Notes: generated from the letters alone by a model not told the origin. A stretch of DNA of 64,000 bases from DASYXZ01 sp035946625 (GCA_035946625.1 DASYZE010000023.1:7410-71409), one strand, 5' to 3'. Counted from the stretch's first letter, positions 15,273 through 23,308 are shown. Numbers and translations: made by a program.

Positions 15273-17789
15273 CTACCGGCTCACGTGCATCAGAAAAGCA
15301 AAGAAGTCCGAGTCCAAAGTCTGTGCCGCCGCAGCCTGGTTCACAATTTCAAATACCGGCGACACACTCGCCGTGGGGATATTCGCCGAGGAAGTGCAGC
15401 CCCCGGTCCCGCCCGAGTTGAAACAGATTTCCGCGTTCGCGTCGAAGGTGAGCGCCACTTGCCCGCTCGCCGTCGAGCGGAGTCGAATCGTGTGGAAATT
15501 TGTGTCAGCGGTGTAGGTTGTCCCGTGCGCCGTGCAAACGCTGCTCTTGCAAACCACGAAGCGGAACGCTGCGTCCGCCCCCGGGCTGGTCGCAGCAGTA
15601 TCGAAACGCAGGCCGATAAAAGTGGAGGGCGGAAGGGCGGTCGCGATTCCAGCCATACCGATGTAGACCGAGGTGCTTGCAGTAGCGCCCATGGCAAAGA
15701 CAAACTTACTGTCCCAATTGTTTGAGGTGTTCCCCAAACCGCCCAAAAGGTTGACCTGGCTGCTGGTGCCCAGAGCCAGCGATCCGCCGCGCCCGGTGGT
15801 GGAGGAAGTGGTAATCCGCTCGGAACAGATGTTGGGATAGGCGGAAGCATTCGTACTGCCACTCACGCCACTTGTTCCGATATTGACCAAGGCCCATCCC
15901 AGCTCGCCCACCTGCCCGTTGGAGTTCACCGACCCTCCGCAAAAATCATCGCGCTCCCAAACCACCGAAGTGTCGAGCGGGTTAAAGTTCCAAGTCATGG
16001 TTGAACCCGCTCCGCCGTCGGTGAGCGTTGTGGCAACGCCTCCGGTGGCCACGCGCTCGCCCGTCAAATCGGAGTCGTGAGACACCGTGATAAAATCGTC
16101 GGCCGTGCTCGCGCCGCCGCTCCCTCCGGCGTCCGCTGAGCAGGTTATGGTTCCGTCGGTATTAATGTTCAGGACGTGCCCGGTGCCCGTGCAGTCCTTC
16201 GATTCCACGCCGCCCGGCGTTGACGCAGCCGGATTGGGCAGCCGCGCCGCGGGCAACGTGCCGCTCGAAATGTTGCTGGCGTTGGTCGCGTCCGTCGAGC
16301 AGCTTGCCGCTGAGTTCGATAGATCGCCGCAAGCAGGTTGAGTGGCGCTGGGCACGCCCGAGGTGGAAATCGTATTGATCCACTTTGAGGTGACGGCCGC
16401 CAGCGATTCCACCCCGCCCAGCGTCGTGGCGCTGGGGTTGGGCAAATCGCTGCCCGCGATGGCACGGAATGCCGGCGCGGTGGCCGTGGAAAAAAGCGCG
16501 TGCGTGGTGGTGGTGTCAGTGGTGGTTCCGGTGATGTCGTTGGAGCTGGAAAAATAGGCCACCTGGTTGGCCGCCGGGCTTCCGCTGGCGCTCACGTTGC
16601 CGCCGCCCGCCGGCGTGGACCACGCGCCCGTGCCGTTCAGGAAATTCGTCGAGACGTTGTTGAGCTTGGGCAGAAATCCGTGCGCCGTGGTTGAGGAGTT
16701 GTTGGTGGTGACGTCGGTAAAGCTCAGGTCTACATCAGCGGGCTGCGACTGGTGCGGTACGCCGCTGGTGTCGATGTAGGAAATCCAATTGTGCGAGGCT
16801 GAACTGATGGATTCGATTCCGCCCAGCGTTGACGCGGCCGGATTGGGCAGCCGCGCGGCGGCCAGGGTTCCGCTTGAAATATTGCCGGCGTTGGTGGTGT
16901 CCGTCGTGGCGCTGGCCGCCAGGCCCGAAATATCCGAGGCGGCCGGCTGAACGAACGCCGGCGTCGCGCTGCCGCCAGTGTTGTTGCCCAGGAAGGCATG
17001 CGCCCCGGCGTTTGAAAGCGAGAAGGTGAGTGCCGGGGTTGTGGTGGCGGTTGCAACACTGGTGCTGAATAATGGTGCGAGGGTGCCGGCGCTGAAACTG
17101 GTTACGGTTCCCGAGCCGCTGCCGCTGGTGATGGTGCAATCGGTCCGCTGCAAACCCGAGTTGTCCAGGCAACTGACCCCGGCGCCGGTTAGGTTTAGCG
17201 TGGGCCGCTGAGTCAGGCCCGCGCCCGATTGCTGCACCGTCTGATAAAAGAAAACCGGGGCGCTGGCGCCGCCGGAGGGGGGCGCCGCCGCCTGCCGGAC
17301 CGAAAGCACGTTGACGCTCGCCTGGTCGGGCACCATCCAGATCTCCGAGTGGACCGCGCCTTGAATGTTGATGGTCACCACGTAGTAGCTGTCGCCGGGC
17401 GTGGCGTCGGCGTCCGGAACCAAATCGATCCATGCATTGCCGCTCCCGTCGTTCAGGTTGCCGTTCAGGTCAAAATAGGCTGTAACCACATTATTGACAT
17501 ACAAAATATTATTATAAGTTATGGATTTATTACGCTGGGCAAATACCAGGCCATACTCGGAATTGCCGTTGACCGTGGCCATCACCGCCGGGCTGGCCCC
17601 CACCGAATAGACCCCGGTAACGTGAGTGCCGGCGAAGGCAGGGGTCAGTAGGCAGAATGGGAAAACAGGTAGACAGTAGAAAGTAGACAGTAGACGGGAA
17701 AGGCAGGATAGCAGGCGGCGCAGCGCAGGCCGCAGGCCTGGCGCTGCTTGCGCGGTTCTCGATTTCATAATTCTGCATTTATAATTCAT
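15273..17789 (-). CDS. Large appendage protein with C-terminal lectin-like domain
   Basis: 838 residues from an ATG at 17789 that has TGAGGG before it. Residues 26-55 form an apparent signal peptide core, but it is translated from heptamer repeats. The middle (about 200-620) is a repetitive Gly/Ser/Thr/Asn array with recurring A-A-R-L-P-N-P-A-A-S-T-L-G-G units, as in fibre shafts. The C-terminal 220 residues (from V-V-W-E-R-D-D-F-C-G-G) resemble a concanavalin-like jelly roll with paired Cys. It probably binds a surface glycan. It interrupts the usual order between the tail tube and completion genes, so it may be a morphogenetic cargo (moron). Confidence 0.6.
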   Translation of the reverse strand: MNYKCRIMKSRTAQAAPGLRPALRRLLSCLSRLLSTFYCLPVFPFCLLTPAFAGTHVTGVYSVGASPAVMATVNGNSEYGLVFAQRNKSITYNNILYVNNVVTAYFDLNGNLNDGSGNAWIDLVPDADATPGDSYYVVTINIQGAVHSEIWMVPDQASVNVLSVRQAAAPPSGGASAPVFFYQTVQQSGAGLTQRPTLNLTGAGVSCLDNSGLQRTDCTITSGSGSGTVTSFSAGTLAPLFSTSVATATTTPALTFSLSNAGAHAFLGNNTGGSATPAFVQPAASDISGLAASATTDTTNAGNISSGTLAAARLPNPAASTLGGIESISSASHNWISYIDTSGVPHQSQPADVDLSFTDVTTNNSSTTAHGFLPKLNNVSTNFLNGTGAWSTPAGGGNVSASGSPAANQVAYFSSSNDITGTTTDTTTTHALFSTATAPAFRAIAGSDLPNPSATTLGGVESLAAVTSKWINTISTSGVPSATQPACGDLSNSAASCSTDATNASNISSGTLPAARLPNPAASTPGGVESKDCTGTGHVLNINTDGTITCSADAGGSGGASTADDFITVSHDSDLTGERVATGGVATTLTDGGAGSTMTWNFNPLDTSVVWERDDFCGGSVNSNGQVGELGWALVNIGTSGVSGSTNASAYPNICSERITTSSTTGRGGSLALGTSSQVNLLGGLGNTSNNWDSKFVFAMGATASTSVYIGMAGIATALPPSTFIGLRFDTAATSPGADAAFRFVVCKSSVCTAHGTTYTADTNFHTIRLRSTASGQVALTFDANAEICFNSGGTGGCTSSANIPTASVSPVFEIVNQAAAAQTLDSDFFAFLMHVSR

Positions 17790-17790
17790 A
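17640..17790. repeat. Coding heptamer repeats and GC palindrome in the start of the appendage gene
   Basis: GTAGACA, GTAGAAA, GTAGACA and GTAGACG units at about 17672-17700. A GCGCAGCGC/GGCGCTGC palindrome lies around 17716-17752, and ATAATTC-type heptamers at 17765-17790 contain the start codon. All are in frame with the 838-residue protein and encode its first 50 residues. Confidence 0.8.
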
Positions 17791-17844
17791 ATTCCCTCAA
17801 ATCCTTTTCCGACTTCCGATAGAGAAACAAGATGGCACTTCCGC

Positions 17845-17882
17845 AGCCTGTCTACTGTCTACGGTCTACTGTCTACCGCTCT
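17845..17882. repeat. Heptamer repeat, GTCTACT/GTCTACG
   Basis: GTCTACT, GTCTACG, GTCTACT and GTCTACC in strict register. It abuts the stop of the completion protein gene. Reverse complement of the units at 17672-17700, so the two tracts are inverted with respect to each other. Confidence 0.85.
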
Positions 17883-18487
17883 TACCTCTCCTCCAACTCG
17901 ATCACAAATTCAATTTGCGGCCCCCGCGCCAGCGCGCCACCCCGCCGCGCCACCAGCGCGCCCATGTCGTGCCGCGTGATGCGCAGGTCCTGGATCTTGC
18001 TGACCGCGGAATCGAGCCCCGCGGTTTGCGTGGTCGGCATGGTTCGATGGCTGATGGCCAGGGGCAGATAAAAATCCCCGAGGGGCACGGAGGTCAGCAC
18101 CATGTCCACGGCGCGCAAATAATCCATGGCGTCGTCGGCCAGCCACTCGGGGTCTGTGCCGGAAATGGCCAGGGCACAGAAAAAAGTGTGGGTCTGGGTG
18201 CGCAGATCGGCGTCCGAGCTCGGATCAAATTGCGTGCTGCGCGAAACCAGCACCAGCGCCGGCCAGTTCTGGATGGGCGACGCTTCCTTGAAAAACGCGG
18301 CAAACGAACTCAGCGTGCGCCCGGGCGGACGGGTGGCGTTAATCACCGCCAGCGCCGCCTCCTGGTCGCGCTGGAGAATTGCAATCAACTGGTTCACCAG
18401 CTGCTTCGCGAATTGTGCCTGGTAACGTTGGATCATACGCTGGTCCGTTGCCCCTGGTGGTAGGTCATAGGTCGCAAGCGGGCTCAT
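17882..18487 (-). CDS. Tail completion/minor tail protein
   Basis: About 201 residues from the ATG at 18487 (M-S-P-L-A-T-Y); a start at 18514 is also open but would begin in repeat-like DNA. It shows an N-terminal helix (K-Q-L-V-N-Q-L-I-A-I-L-Q), P-A-L-V-L-V-S-R and, near the end, R-R-G-G-A-L-A-R-G-P-Q-I-E-F-V-I-E-L. Size, strand pattern and position between the virion morphogenesis protein and the tail tube fit a tail terminator or completion protein. No closer assignment is possible. Confidence 0.55.
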   Translation of the reverse strand: MSPLATYDLPPGATDQRMIQRYQAQFAKQLVNQLIAILQRDQEAALAVINATRPPGRTLSSFAAFFKEASPIQNWPALVLVSRSTQFDPSSDADLRTQTHTFFCALAISGTDPEWLADDAMDYLRAVDMVLTSVPLGDFYLPLAISHRTMPTTQTAGLDSAVSKIQDLRITRHDMGALVARRGGALARGPQIEFVIELEER

Positions 18488-18560
18488 CTTTCTTGCCCAC
18501 CCGCTACATGCCACCTACGACCTGCCGCCCTTCACCTTTACCCCTCAACCTTTAACCTTT
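18440..18560. repeat. Heptamer-like repeats at a gene junction
   Basis: GGTAGGTCATAGGTCGC, then CCACCTACGACC in inverse orientation, then CACCTTT, ACCCCTC, AACCTTT and AACCTTT (18530-18560). The tract covers the gap between the completion gene and the virion morphogenesis gene. Confidence 0.65.
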
Positions 18561-19088
18561 CATCATCCCGCCCATCTCGTTCGCGCCCAACACCAGCGCC
18601 TTTTGTTCCAGACTCCGCCCCACCAGTTCCGCCCATCGCCCTACGCGATCATCCGATAGAATCAGAATTGGCCGCATGGGCATCCCGCGTCCCAATCCGC
18701 GCCCGGACGCGATATTGGGCTGCCCAAACCCGCGACCTGTGCCGGTCTGGTGATACATCGCGTAGGGCAGATTGGAGCCCAGGGTGAGCGTTTGTCCGTC
18801 CGCTTCTTCAACGTGCCCCGCGCTTCCCGCGTCGATCAGTGAGGCGAGAAGAGCGCCGGTGGAATTGAGTGGCCCGGAGCCCGCGCGGCGGCGGCGCAAA
18901 GTGGATGGCGCCAGCGCGGCCCACGGTGTTCCACCGGCGGCGCCTTCGGGGGCAAACTGTTCTGCCACCATTTCCCGAAAGTCATCCGCGATCTGCAGGA
19001 ACGCCGCCGAGTTGTCGGCCAGCGAGCTCTCGATTGATTCGAGCGCCTGCTCAACGGGTCCCGAATTCATGTCAAACGTGAATTGCAT
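18552..19088 (-). CDS. Phage virion morphogenesis protein (gpG-like tail completion)
   Basis: 178 residues. A helical N-terminus (V-E-Q-A-L-E-S-I-E-S-S-L, F-R-E-M-V-A-E-Q-F) precedes W-A-A-L-A-P-S-T-L-R-R-R-R, then L-N-S-T-G-A-L-L-A-S-L and Y-A-M-Y-H-Q-T-G-T-G-R-G. This is the classic pattern of the virion morphogenesis family (Mu gpG / P2 gpS-like), in which Y-A-x-x-H-Q-x-G is nearly invariant. The R-P-I-L-I-L-S-D-D segment near the end also fits. It acts in head-tail joining. The stop lies in heptamer DNA. Confidence 0.75.
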   Translation of the reverse strand: MQFTFDMNSGPVEQALESIESSLADNSAAFLQIADDFREMVAEQFAPEGAAGGTPWAALAPSTLRRRRAGSGPLNSTGALLASLIDAGSAGHVEEADGQTLTLGSNLPYAMYHQTGTGRGFGQPNIASGRGLGRGMPMRPILILSDDRVGRWAELVGRSLEQKALVLGANEMGGMMKG

Positions 19089-19093
19089 TTAAG

Positions 19094-19180
19094 TACCCGA
19101 GAAAGGTAGGTGGCATGTAGTAGATGGGGAAAACCCCACATGCCACATGCCACAAGCCACTTGCCACTGTTCTTCAATAA
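19094..19180. repeat. Heptamer repeat, CCACATG/CCACTTG
   Basis: Units GGCATGT and GTAGATG lead in, then CCACATG, CCACATG, CCACAAG and CCACTTG followed by CCACTGTTCTTC. It fills the gap before the connector gene and overlaps its last codons. Confidence 0.8.
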
Positions 19181-19659
19181 ACATCCCCTTTTCGAAACGA
19201 CAAATTGCTGTCGTCCTCCGCATCGGTCGGATCGGTTTCCTGGCCCGCCGTGCCGCCCAAGGACGGAAAAACGTCTCCCGTGCGCGCCAGGGGGTTGAAC
19301 AACTTGTCGTAATCGCCCCGGTTGAGTTCGGCGACCATGTTTTCGTAAGCGCGCCGCAGGGTGTTGGGATTGGCCCAGCCCTGCGGCGACGATTCCGGTC
19401 CAATCATGGAAAAAAGCGCGTCGCCCAGGTCGGCGGCGGCGCCCACTTCGTTGATCAGCGCCAGCAGCGCGTAGGCCTGGGGATTGGACGCGGACAGTCC
19501 GGTCAATGCAAAACCGCGCGCCAGGGCCAGCGCGGTGATGCGCGCGCTCTGGTTTTCGATCCACGCCTGGATCTGCGTGTCCGACGGATTTTGATTTGTA
19601 ACCCCGCGCTGAAATCCGGGATAGTGCGCCGCCACCGCATCAATGCTGGTGAATCCCAT
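19174..19659 (-). CDS. Head-tail connector/adaptor protein
   Basis: About 161 residues from the ATG at 19659, which has GAGGAA upstream; an earlier GTG/ATG would extend into the gap after the capsid gene. Helical pattern I-Q-A-W-I-E-N-Q-S-A-R-I-T-A-L-A-L and A-Y-A-L-L-A-L-I-N-E-V-G-A-A fits gp6/DUF1320-like connector proteins that follow the capsid gene. The C-terminus is acidic and polar. The role is inferred from position and helix pattern. Confidence 0.55.
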   Translation of the reverse strand: MGFTSIDAVAAHYPGFQRGVTNQNPSDTQIQAWIENQSARITALALARGFALTGLSASNPQAYALLALINEVGAAADLGDALFSMIGPESSPQGWANPNTLRRAYENMVAELNRGDYDKLFNPLARTGDVFPSLGGTAGQETDPTDAEDDSNLSFRKGDVY

Positions 19660-19713
19660 AATGAGTTCCTCGCCATTCGGCAGGGGCGGTTCGCGAACCG
19701 CCCCCACGAATTT

Positions 19714-20649
19714 TTAGGCCACCGCCGCCAGCCACAAAAACGCCGCCGTGGGCGCCACCACTTGCAAAGCGTAGTAGCGCTGCACCTCGACGATATCCGA
19801 CGTGCGCGATTCATCGCGGTATCGCTTCACCAGAAACCCATCGGTGTTGGACCCGAAGAGCCAGGTGAACTGATAGCCCAGCGACACGGCGCGCCGCCCC
19901 GGTGAGGGGGGCATGTAGAACAGCACGGCGTTCTTGCCCCAAATGAAGTTGAGCGCGTCGGGCGTGCCTTCCGCCGCCGTGTTCATCACCGCCCCGGCCA
20001 CGATGAAGTTGTCCACGTTGAAGACGGCTTTCAAATGCTCAGGCTGGATAATACCAACCTGCGTATACTTGAAACGGTCGGTAATGGCCGGGTGGTTGCG
20101 CAGTTGGATAAACACCGGATAGCTCACCAGGAGCGAATTCGGCGCCTGCCCGATCTGGGTCTGGATGGTGGACTTCTGCCCTTCGATGGCCACAATGGGG
20201 TTGGAGTTCACGTAATCCGACCACTGCGACGTCCCCGCCAGCGTGGCGTTCTGCGTCAGCAGCGCCGGATTGGTCACCGTGTTGGCCACCGCCACCTCGC
20301 GCTGCACGAAAAGCAGATCGGTCAGCGTTTCGGTGACGTCCACGTCAATGTCGATGGCCGGATCGGAGTTGGCCCGTAGCTCGTCGGGGATGGCCTCGGC
20401 CAGCGCGTGCCCCTCCGCGTAATACGTGTTGGTGGAGAGCGACCATTCGATCTCGTTGGCCTTCGCCCCCGGACGCCGCGAGTCGATCATGGTGCGGAAG
20501 CGGTCCTTGGAGTAAATGAAATATTTGTTGGACTGCTTGTTCACCGGAATGGTCGGAAAAAGTTTGTCGGCGATGAACTGATCGTTGTGATATGCAATGG
20601 ACACCTGGGTCAAGGCTTGATCCACGTGTACCATCGAGACATCAGGCAT
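19714..20649 (-). CDS. Major capsid protein
   Basis: 311 residues. The ATG at 20649 is preceded by GGAGGGGAG; the frame is open further upstream but that part is intergenic. The start (L-T-Q-V-S-I-A-Y-H-N-D-Q-F-I-A-D-K-L-F-P), the Y-F-I-Y-S-K-D segment, the R-R-P-G-A-K-A-N-E-I-E-W loop and L-T-D-L-L-F-V-Q-R-E are typical of an HK97-fold capsid group found in Mu-like and related phages. It follows the decoration protein and precedes the connectors. No internal cleavage delta domain is evident; the separate scaffold upstream supplies that role. Confidence 0.8.
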   Translation of the reverse strand: MPDVSMVHVDQALTQVSIAYHNDQFIADKLFPTIPVNKQSNKYFIYSKDRFRTMIDSRRPGAKANEIEWSLSTNTYYAEGHALAEAIPDELRANSDPAIDIDVDVTETLTDLLFVQREVAVANTVTNPALLTQNATLAGTSQWSDYVNSNPIVAIEGQKSTIQTQIGQAPNSLLVSYPVFIQLRNHPAITDRFKYTQVGIIQPEHLKAVFNVDNFIVAGAVMNTAAEGTPDALNFIWGKNAVLFYMPPSPGRRAVSLGYQFTWLFGSNTDGFLVKRYRDESRTSDIVEVQRYYALQVVAPTAAFLWLAAVA

Positions 20650-20807
20650 AATATTTCTCCCCTCCGATCGCAGTCGGCGTCCCGGCGGCGGGTAGTCCGT
20701 CGGTGGACGGATTGGAATCGCCGGGAACCCGTCAGCGGGTCGCCGCGCTGCCATCGGGCAAAAGTATCCCGGGGATCTGACCTCCGGGACCCGGCCCGCG
20801 AAAAAAT

Positions 20808-20878
20808 GTTGTCAGTTCTCAGTTTTCGGTTCTCAGTTACTGACGACTGATAACTGATGACTGACGACTTTTCTTGCT
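20808..20878. repeat. Heptamer repeats, TTCTCAG and ACTGATG types
   Basis: GTCAGTTCTCAGTTTTCGG lead-in, then ACTGACG, ACTGATA, ACTGATG and ACTGACG units ending at CTTTTCTTGC. It abuts the stop of the decoration gene. Confidence 0.8.
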
Positions 20879-21290
20879 AGTCGTGCGGCACCACCACCGG
20901 ACTGGGCGACAGATACACAAAGAAAATTTGTCCCAGCGCCGTAGCCGAACTTTCCGCGATGCCCAGCACGTTGTGCAGCGTGGCGGTGGCGGGCAGGGTG
21001 GTCAAATTGGCCGTCTGCAAATTGCCCGTCGTGCCCGCAATCTCCACGTAGTCGCCTTTGTTGATGGGGCTGTTGGCCACCGCGCGGGTGATGCCGTACT
21101 TGCGCACAATCACGTTTTCGTTCTGAGTGGGCTGCGATTCCTGGGTGATCCCGTAGGACACCTGGCTGGCGCCCGCCGGCAACTGGCAGTCGCCGTCATT
21201 CGCGCCCGGAACCACCGCCAGAAATTTGCCCACCCCTCCCACGCTGGTAATTTTGTAGGTCTTGTCGAGTACGTACGTTGCTCCTGCCAT
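20877..21290 (-). CDS. Capsid decoration/cement-like protein (DUF2190 type)
   Basis: 137 residues with AAAGGAGGAAAG before the ATG, the best ribosome site in the block. An all-beta pattern with G-I-T-Q-E-S, K-G-D-Y-V-E-I-A-G-T-T-G and V-L-G-I-A-E-S-S-A-T-A-L-G-Q-I matches the small beta-barrel proteins (DUF2190-like) encoded between protease/scaffold and capsid. These sit on the outer capsid surface at roughly one per capsid subunit. The strong ribosome site fits high copy number. Confidence 0.7.
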   Translation of the reverse strand: MAGATYVLDKTYKITSVGGVGKFLAVVPGANDGDCQLPAGASQVSYGITQESQPTQNENVIVRKYGITRAVANSPINKGDYVEIAGTTGNLQTANLTTLPATATLHNVLGIAESSATALGQIFFVYLSPSPVVVPHD

Positions 21291-21302
21291 TCTTTCCTCC
21301 TT

Positions 21303-21430
21303 TTGAGTACGTCAGTATTTCAGTGTTTCAGTTCGTCAGTATTTCAGTACGTCAGGGCTTCAGTCCTTTGCTTACTGACCGACTGACAAACTGAAATACT
21401 GACGTACTGATCTTGCTTGCCATTTGCCAC
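21303..21430. repeat. Octamer-type repeat with inverted halves
   Basis: GTCAGTAT, TTCAGTGT, TTCAGTTC, GTCAGTAT, TTCAGTAC and GTCAGGGC, then the inverse TACTGACC, GACTGACA, AACTGAAA, TACTGACG and TACTGATC. It is the sister tract of 11716-11850 and could fold into a long hairpin in the mRNA between protease/scaffold and decoration genes. Confidence 0.85.
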
Positions 21431-21436
21431 TTTCCT

Positions 21437-22111
21437 TTAAGCGCTCACCGCCCGCCGGTACTGATGCACCAACTCGGGCTGCTCGCGCCCGATTTCGCTC
21501 AGCGCCTGCCCGAAGGAAATGCTGCGCTCCCTCATGCGCTGTTCGGCCAGCAGTTTCACCTGGGTCTGCGCGTCTTCCGGACCGCTGCCGGAAAGTCCCA
21601 CCGGGCGCAGCGGCACTTGCGATTTCTGTTCGGCCACGATTTTGCGGAAGGTGGGAAAATCGGAGAGCGCGATTTTTCTCCAGTCCTCGCGCTGGCGCGG
21701 CAGCACCTTGCCGTTTTTCACCGCCTCGTCCAGCTCCTGGTCCACCCGGGCGCGGAAATAATCCGCCGCGGCAATGGATTTCCCGCCCGCCTCGTTTTCC
21801 GAGAGCAGCGCCCCCGCTTCCTTCAGCGAAATTTCCCGGCGCGCCTCCAGCCGTCGGCGGATTTCCGCCACGCACTCGGAGAGTGTGGCCGCCGCCGCCG
21901 CACCCGCGCCATCCGCCCGCCTCTCGAGGCCCGCCAGGCTCTCAATCTCCGCTGCCAGCGCCGCCTCCGGCGTTTCACCCTCCCCGGAATCCCCGCCCAG
22001 CTCATCCAGGCATTGTTTCAACTCCGTCGGGTCGGCAAAATATTCGTCGGCAAAATCCGGGTGGGTCACCTTGATTTTTCCGTCTTGCACTGAAAGATTC
22101 ACTTGCTTCAT
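21437..22111 (-). CDS. Scaffold protein from an internal start (Mu Z-like)
   Basis: Within the protease-scaffold frame an ATG at 22111 is preceded by CAGGAGG seven bases upstream, as strong as any site in the block. Translation from it gives 224 residues (M-K-Q-V-N-L-S-V-Q-D-G-K-I) of charged, helix-rich sequence, the expected scaffold. In Mu the I gene likewise contains the scaffold gene Z in frame at its 3' end (established). The repeat tract at 22121-22235 lies exactly between the protease part and this start. The two may therefore be separate genes joined only because the repeat happens to carry no stop. Confidence 0.6.
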   Translation of the reverse strand: MKQVNLSVQDGKIKVTHPDFADEYFADPTELKQCLDELGGDSGEGETPEAALAAEIESLAGLERRADGAGAAAAATLSECVAEIRRRLEARREISLKEAGALLSENEAGGKSIAAADYFRARVDQELDEAVKNGKVLPRQREDWRKIALSDFPTFRKIVAEQKSQVPLRPVGLSGSGPEDAQTQVKLLAEQRMRERSISFGQALSEIGREQPELVHQYRRAVSA

Positions 22112-23281
22112 GGGGCCTCCTGAAATATTTGCGATTTGCGATTGATGATTTGCGATTGAAGAAGAAGTACGTCCGTTGTCCGTAGTCCGTTGTCCGCCGC
22201 CTTCTGACTTCTGACTCCTGACTCCCGACTCCTCTTTTTCCGTACCCGGCTGCCCCAACGACGTATCCACGTGCACCTCGCCCACATCCACCAATTGATA
22301 CGCGGGATCGGACAGCCGGATCTGCGGCAGTTCTTCCAGGAACGGCCGGTTGGTGAGCGCCACGCTGGTCAGCGTGGTGCCGGTCATTTTTCCTGTGCGC
22401 TTGTCGCGCCCCGCCCAGCTGATGGCGGGCGAGATGTAGCGATACTCGCCGCTCTCAATCAGTTGCCGCGCCCGCGGCGTGGGGTCGTAATTACCGTAGA
22501 GGATCCAGCGTGACCCCTCACCCGGCTCGCTCCCCTCGCCACCCTCTCCCCTGGGGAGAGGGCTGCGAAGCTTATTCTTTTCATCCTTGCCCTCTTGCCC
22601 GGGGAGAGGGCTGCGAAGTTTATTTTTTTCATCCTTGCCCTCTCCCTTGGGGAGAGGGTGCCCGACGCAGGAGGGCGGGTGAGGGGTCACGAGCAACTGA
22701 GGCTTCTCTAACTCAACAATCCTTCCCGCGCTCGGCACCGGGCCGCCCGCCGCCACTTCCGGCATTTCACTGGCGTGGTCGTAGTCCACGTTGATCTCGC
22801 CGTTGCGCCGCTCCTTGAAGTTGCGCACAATTTCTTCCAGGTCGGCGAGCGTGATGGAGAAGTCGCTCCCGTCGCGCACCCACTTGCCCGTAATGGCAAT
22901 GGGAATGCGCGCCAGCTCATTGTCCGTCCCCAGTGGCGCGTTTAGAGTCACCACGAAGCGGGGAGGGGAAAAAGGCGGGAGTAGAGAGTTGGGAGTAGGA
23001 AGTCGGGGAGGAAGATGACCCTTCTCTTTGGCAGGTGACGGGTGGCGAGTGACGAGTGACGAGCTTCGAGCAGAAGAAGGGCGTCCGTGCTCCGTGGTCC
23101 GTGGTCCATTGCTCGTGGCACGGCCCTGGTGCTCGGGGCCCCGTTCCTGGCCGTGCTTCGCCAGGGATGCGCGACCGTCGGCGGGCACAAACACGGGCGG
23201 GACGCCCGTGCTAGAATTACTTCCCACACGGGCGTGGATTGTTGACGGGCTGGACGATTTCTCAACGCTCAATGGATGCAC
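21437..23281 (-). CDS. Mu I-like head maturation protease fused in frame to scaffold
   Basis: 614 residues from a GTG with AGGAGGAG eight bases upstream. Residues about 107-345 are the Mu gpI-like protease: V-V-T-L-N-A-P-L-G, W-V-R-D-G-S-D-F-S-I-T-L-A-D-L, E-I-N-V-D-Y-D-H-A-S-E, W-I-L-Y-G-N-Y-D, Y-R-Y-I-S-P-A-I and L-T-S-V-A-L-T-N-R-P. Residues about 391-614 are a charged helical scaffold with an internal start. Repeat DNA encodes residues about 5-103, 197-260 (G-K-D-E-K-N-K-L-R-S-P-L-P twice) and 348-387. The protease would cleave scaffold and capsid during head maturation. The in-frame repeats and the repeat-built N-terminus are highly unusual. Confidence 0.75.
   Translation of the reverse strand: MHPLSVEKSSSPSTIHARVGSNSSTGVPPVFVPADGRASLAKHGQERGPEHQGRATSNGPRTTEHGRPSSARSSSLVTRHPSPAKEKGHLPPRLPTPNSLLPPFSPPRFVVTLNAPLGTDNELARIPIAITGKWVRDGSDFSITLADLEEIVRNFKERRNGEINVDYDHASEMPEVAAGGPVPSAGRIVELEKPQLLVTPHPPSCVGHPLPKGEGKDEKNKLRSPLPGQEGKDEKNKLRSPLPRGEGGEGSEPGEGSRWILYGNYDPTPRARQLIESGEYRYISPAISWAGRDKRTGKMTGTTLTSVALTNRPFLEELPQIRLSDPAYQLVDVGEVHVDTSLGQPGTEKEESGVRSQKSEGGGQRTTDNGRTSSSIANHQSQIANISGGPMKQVNLSVQDGKIKVTHPDFADEYFADPTELKQCLDELGGDSGEGETPEAALAAEIESLAGLERRADGAGAAAAATLSECVAEIRRRLEARREISLKEAGALLSENEAGGKSIAAADYFRARVDQELDEAVKNGKVLPRQREDWRKIALSDFPTFRKIVAEQKSQVPLRPVGLSGSGPEDAQTQVKLLAEQRMRERSISFGQALSEIGREQPELVHQYRRAVSA
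22121..22235. repeat. Coding heptamer repeats, three families around a GAAGAAG core
   Basis: GCGATTT and GCGATTG units, then GAAGAAGAAG, then GTCCGTT, GTCCGTA and GTCCGTT units, then CTTCTGA, CTTCTGA, CTCCTGA and CTCCCGA units. Three unrelated heptamers are concatenated. The minus strand reads through as R-T-S-S-S-I and Ser/Gln/Asn-rich residues. Confidence 0.85.
22508..22690. repeat. Coding palindromic repeat, CCCTCTCCCC...GGGGAGAGGG, three copies
   Basis: Three CCCTCTCC/GGGGAGAGGG hairpins separated by CTGCGAAGYTTATTCTTTTC-like spacers, with the flanking TGACCCCTCACCC inverted at the far end. It is in frame with the protease and gives the duplicated G-K-D-E-K-N-K-L-R-S-P-L-P peptide. Confidence 0.8.
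22965..23280. repeat. Coding repeats building the protease N-terminus
   Basis: Heptamers GGGAGTA (22978-23010), GTGACGA (23037-23070), the GAAGAAG core (23075), GTCCGTG (23085-23112), then a CGGGCGGGACGCCCG palindrome (about 23188-23210) and CACGGGCG repeats. All are translated without a stop between the supported GTG start and the protease domain. Confidence 0.75.
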
Positions 23282-23308
23282 GATGGCTCCTCCTGAACAA
23301 AAATAATT

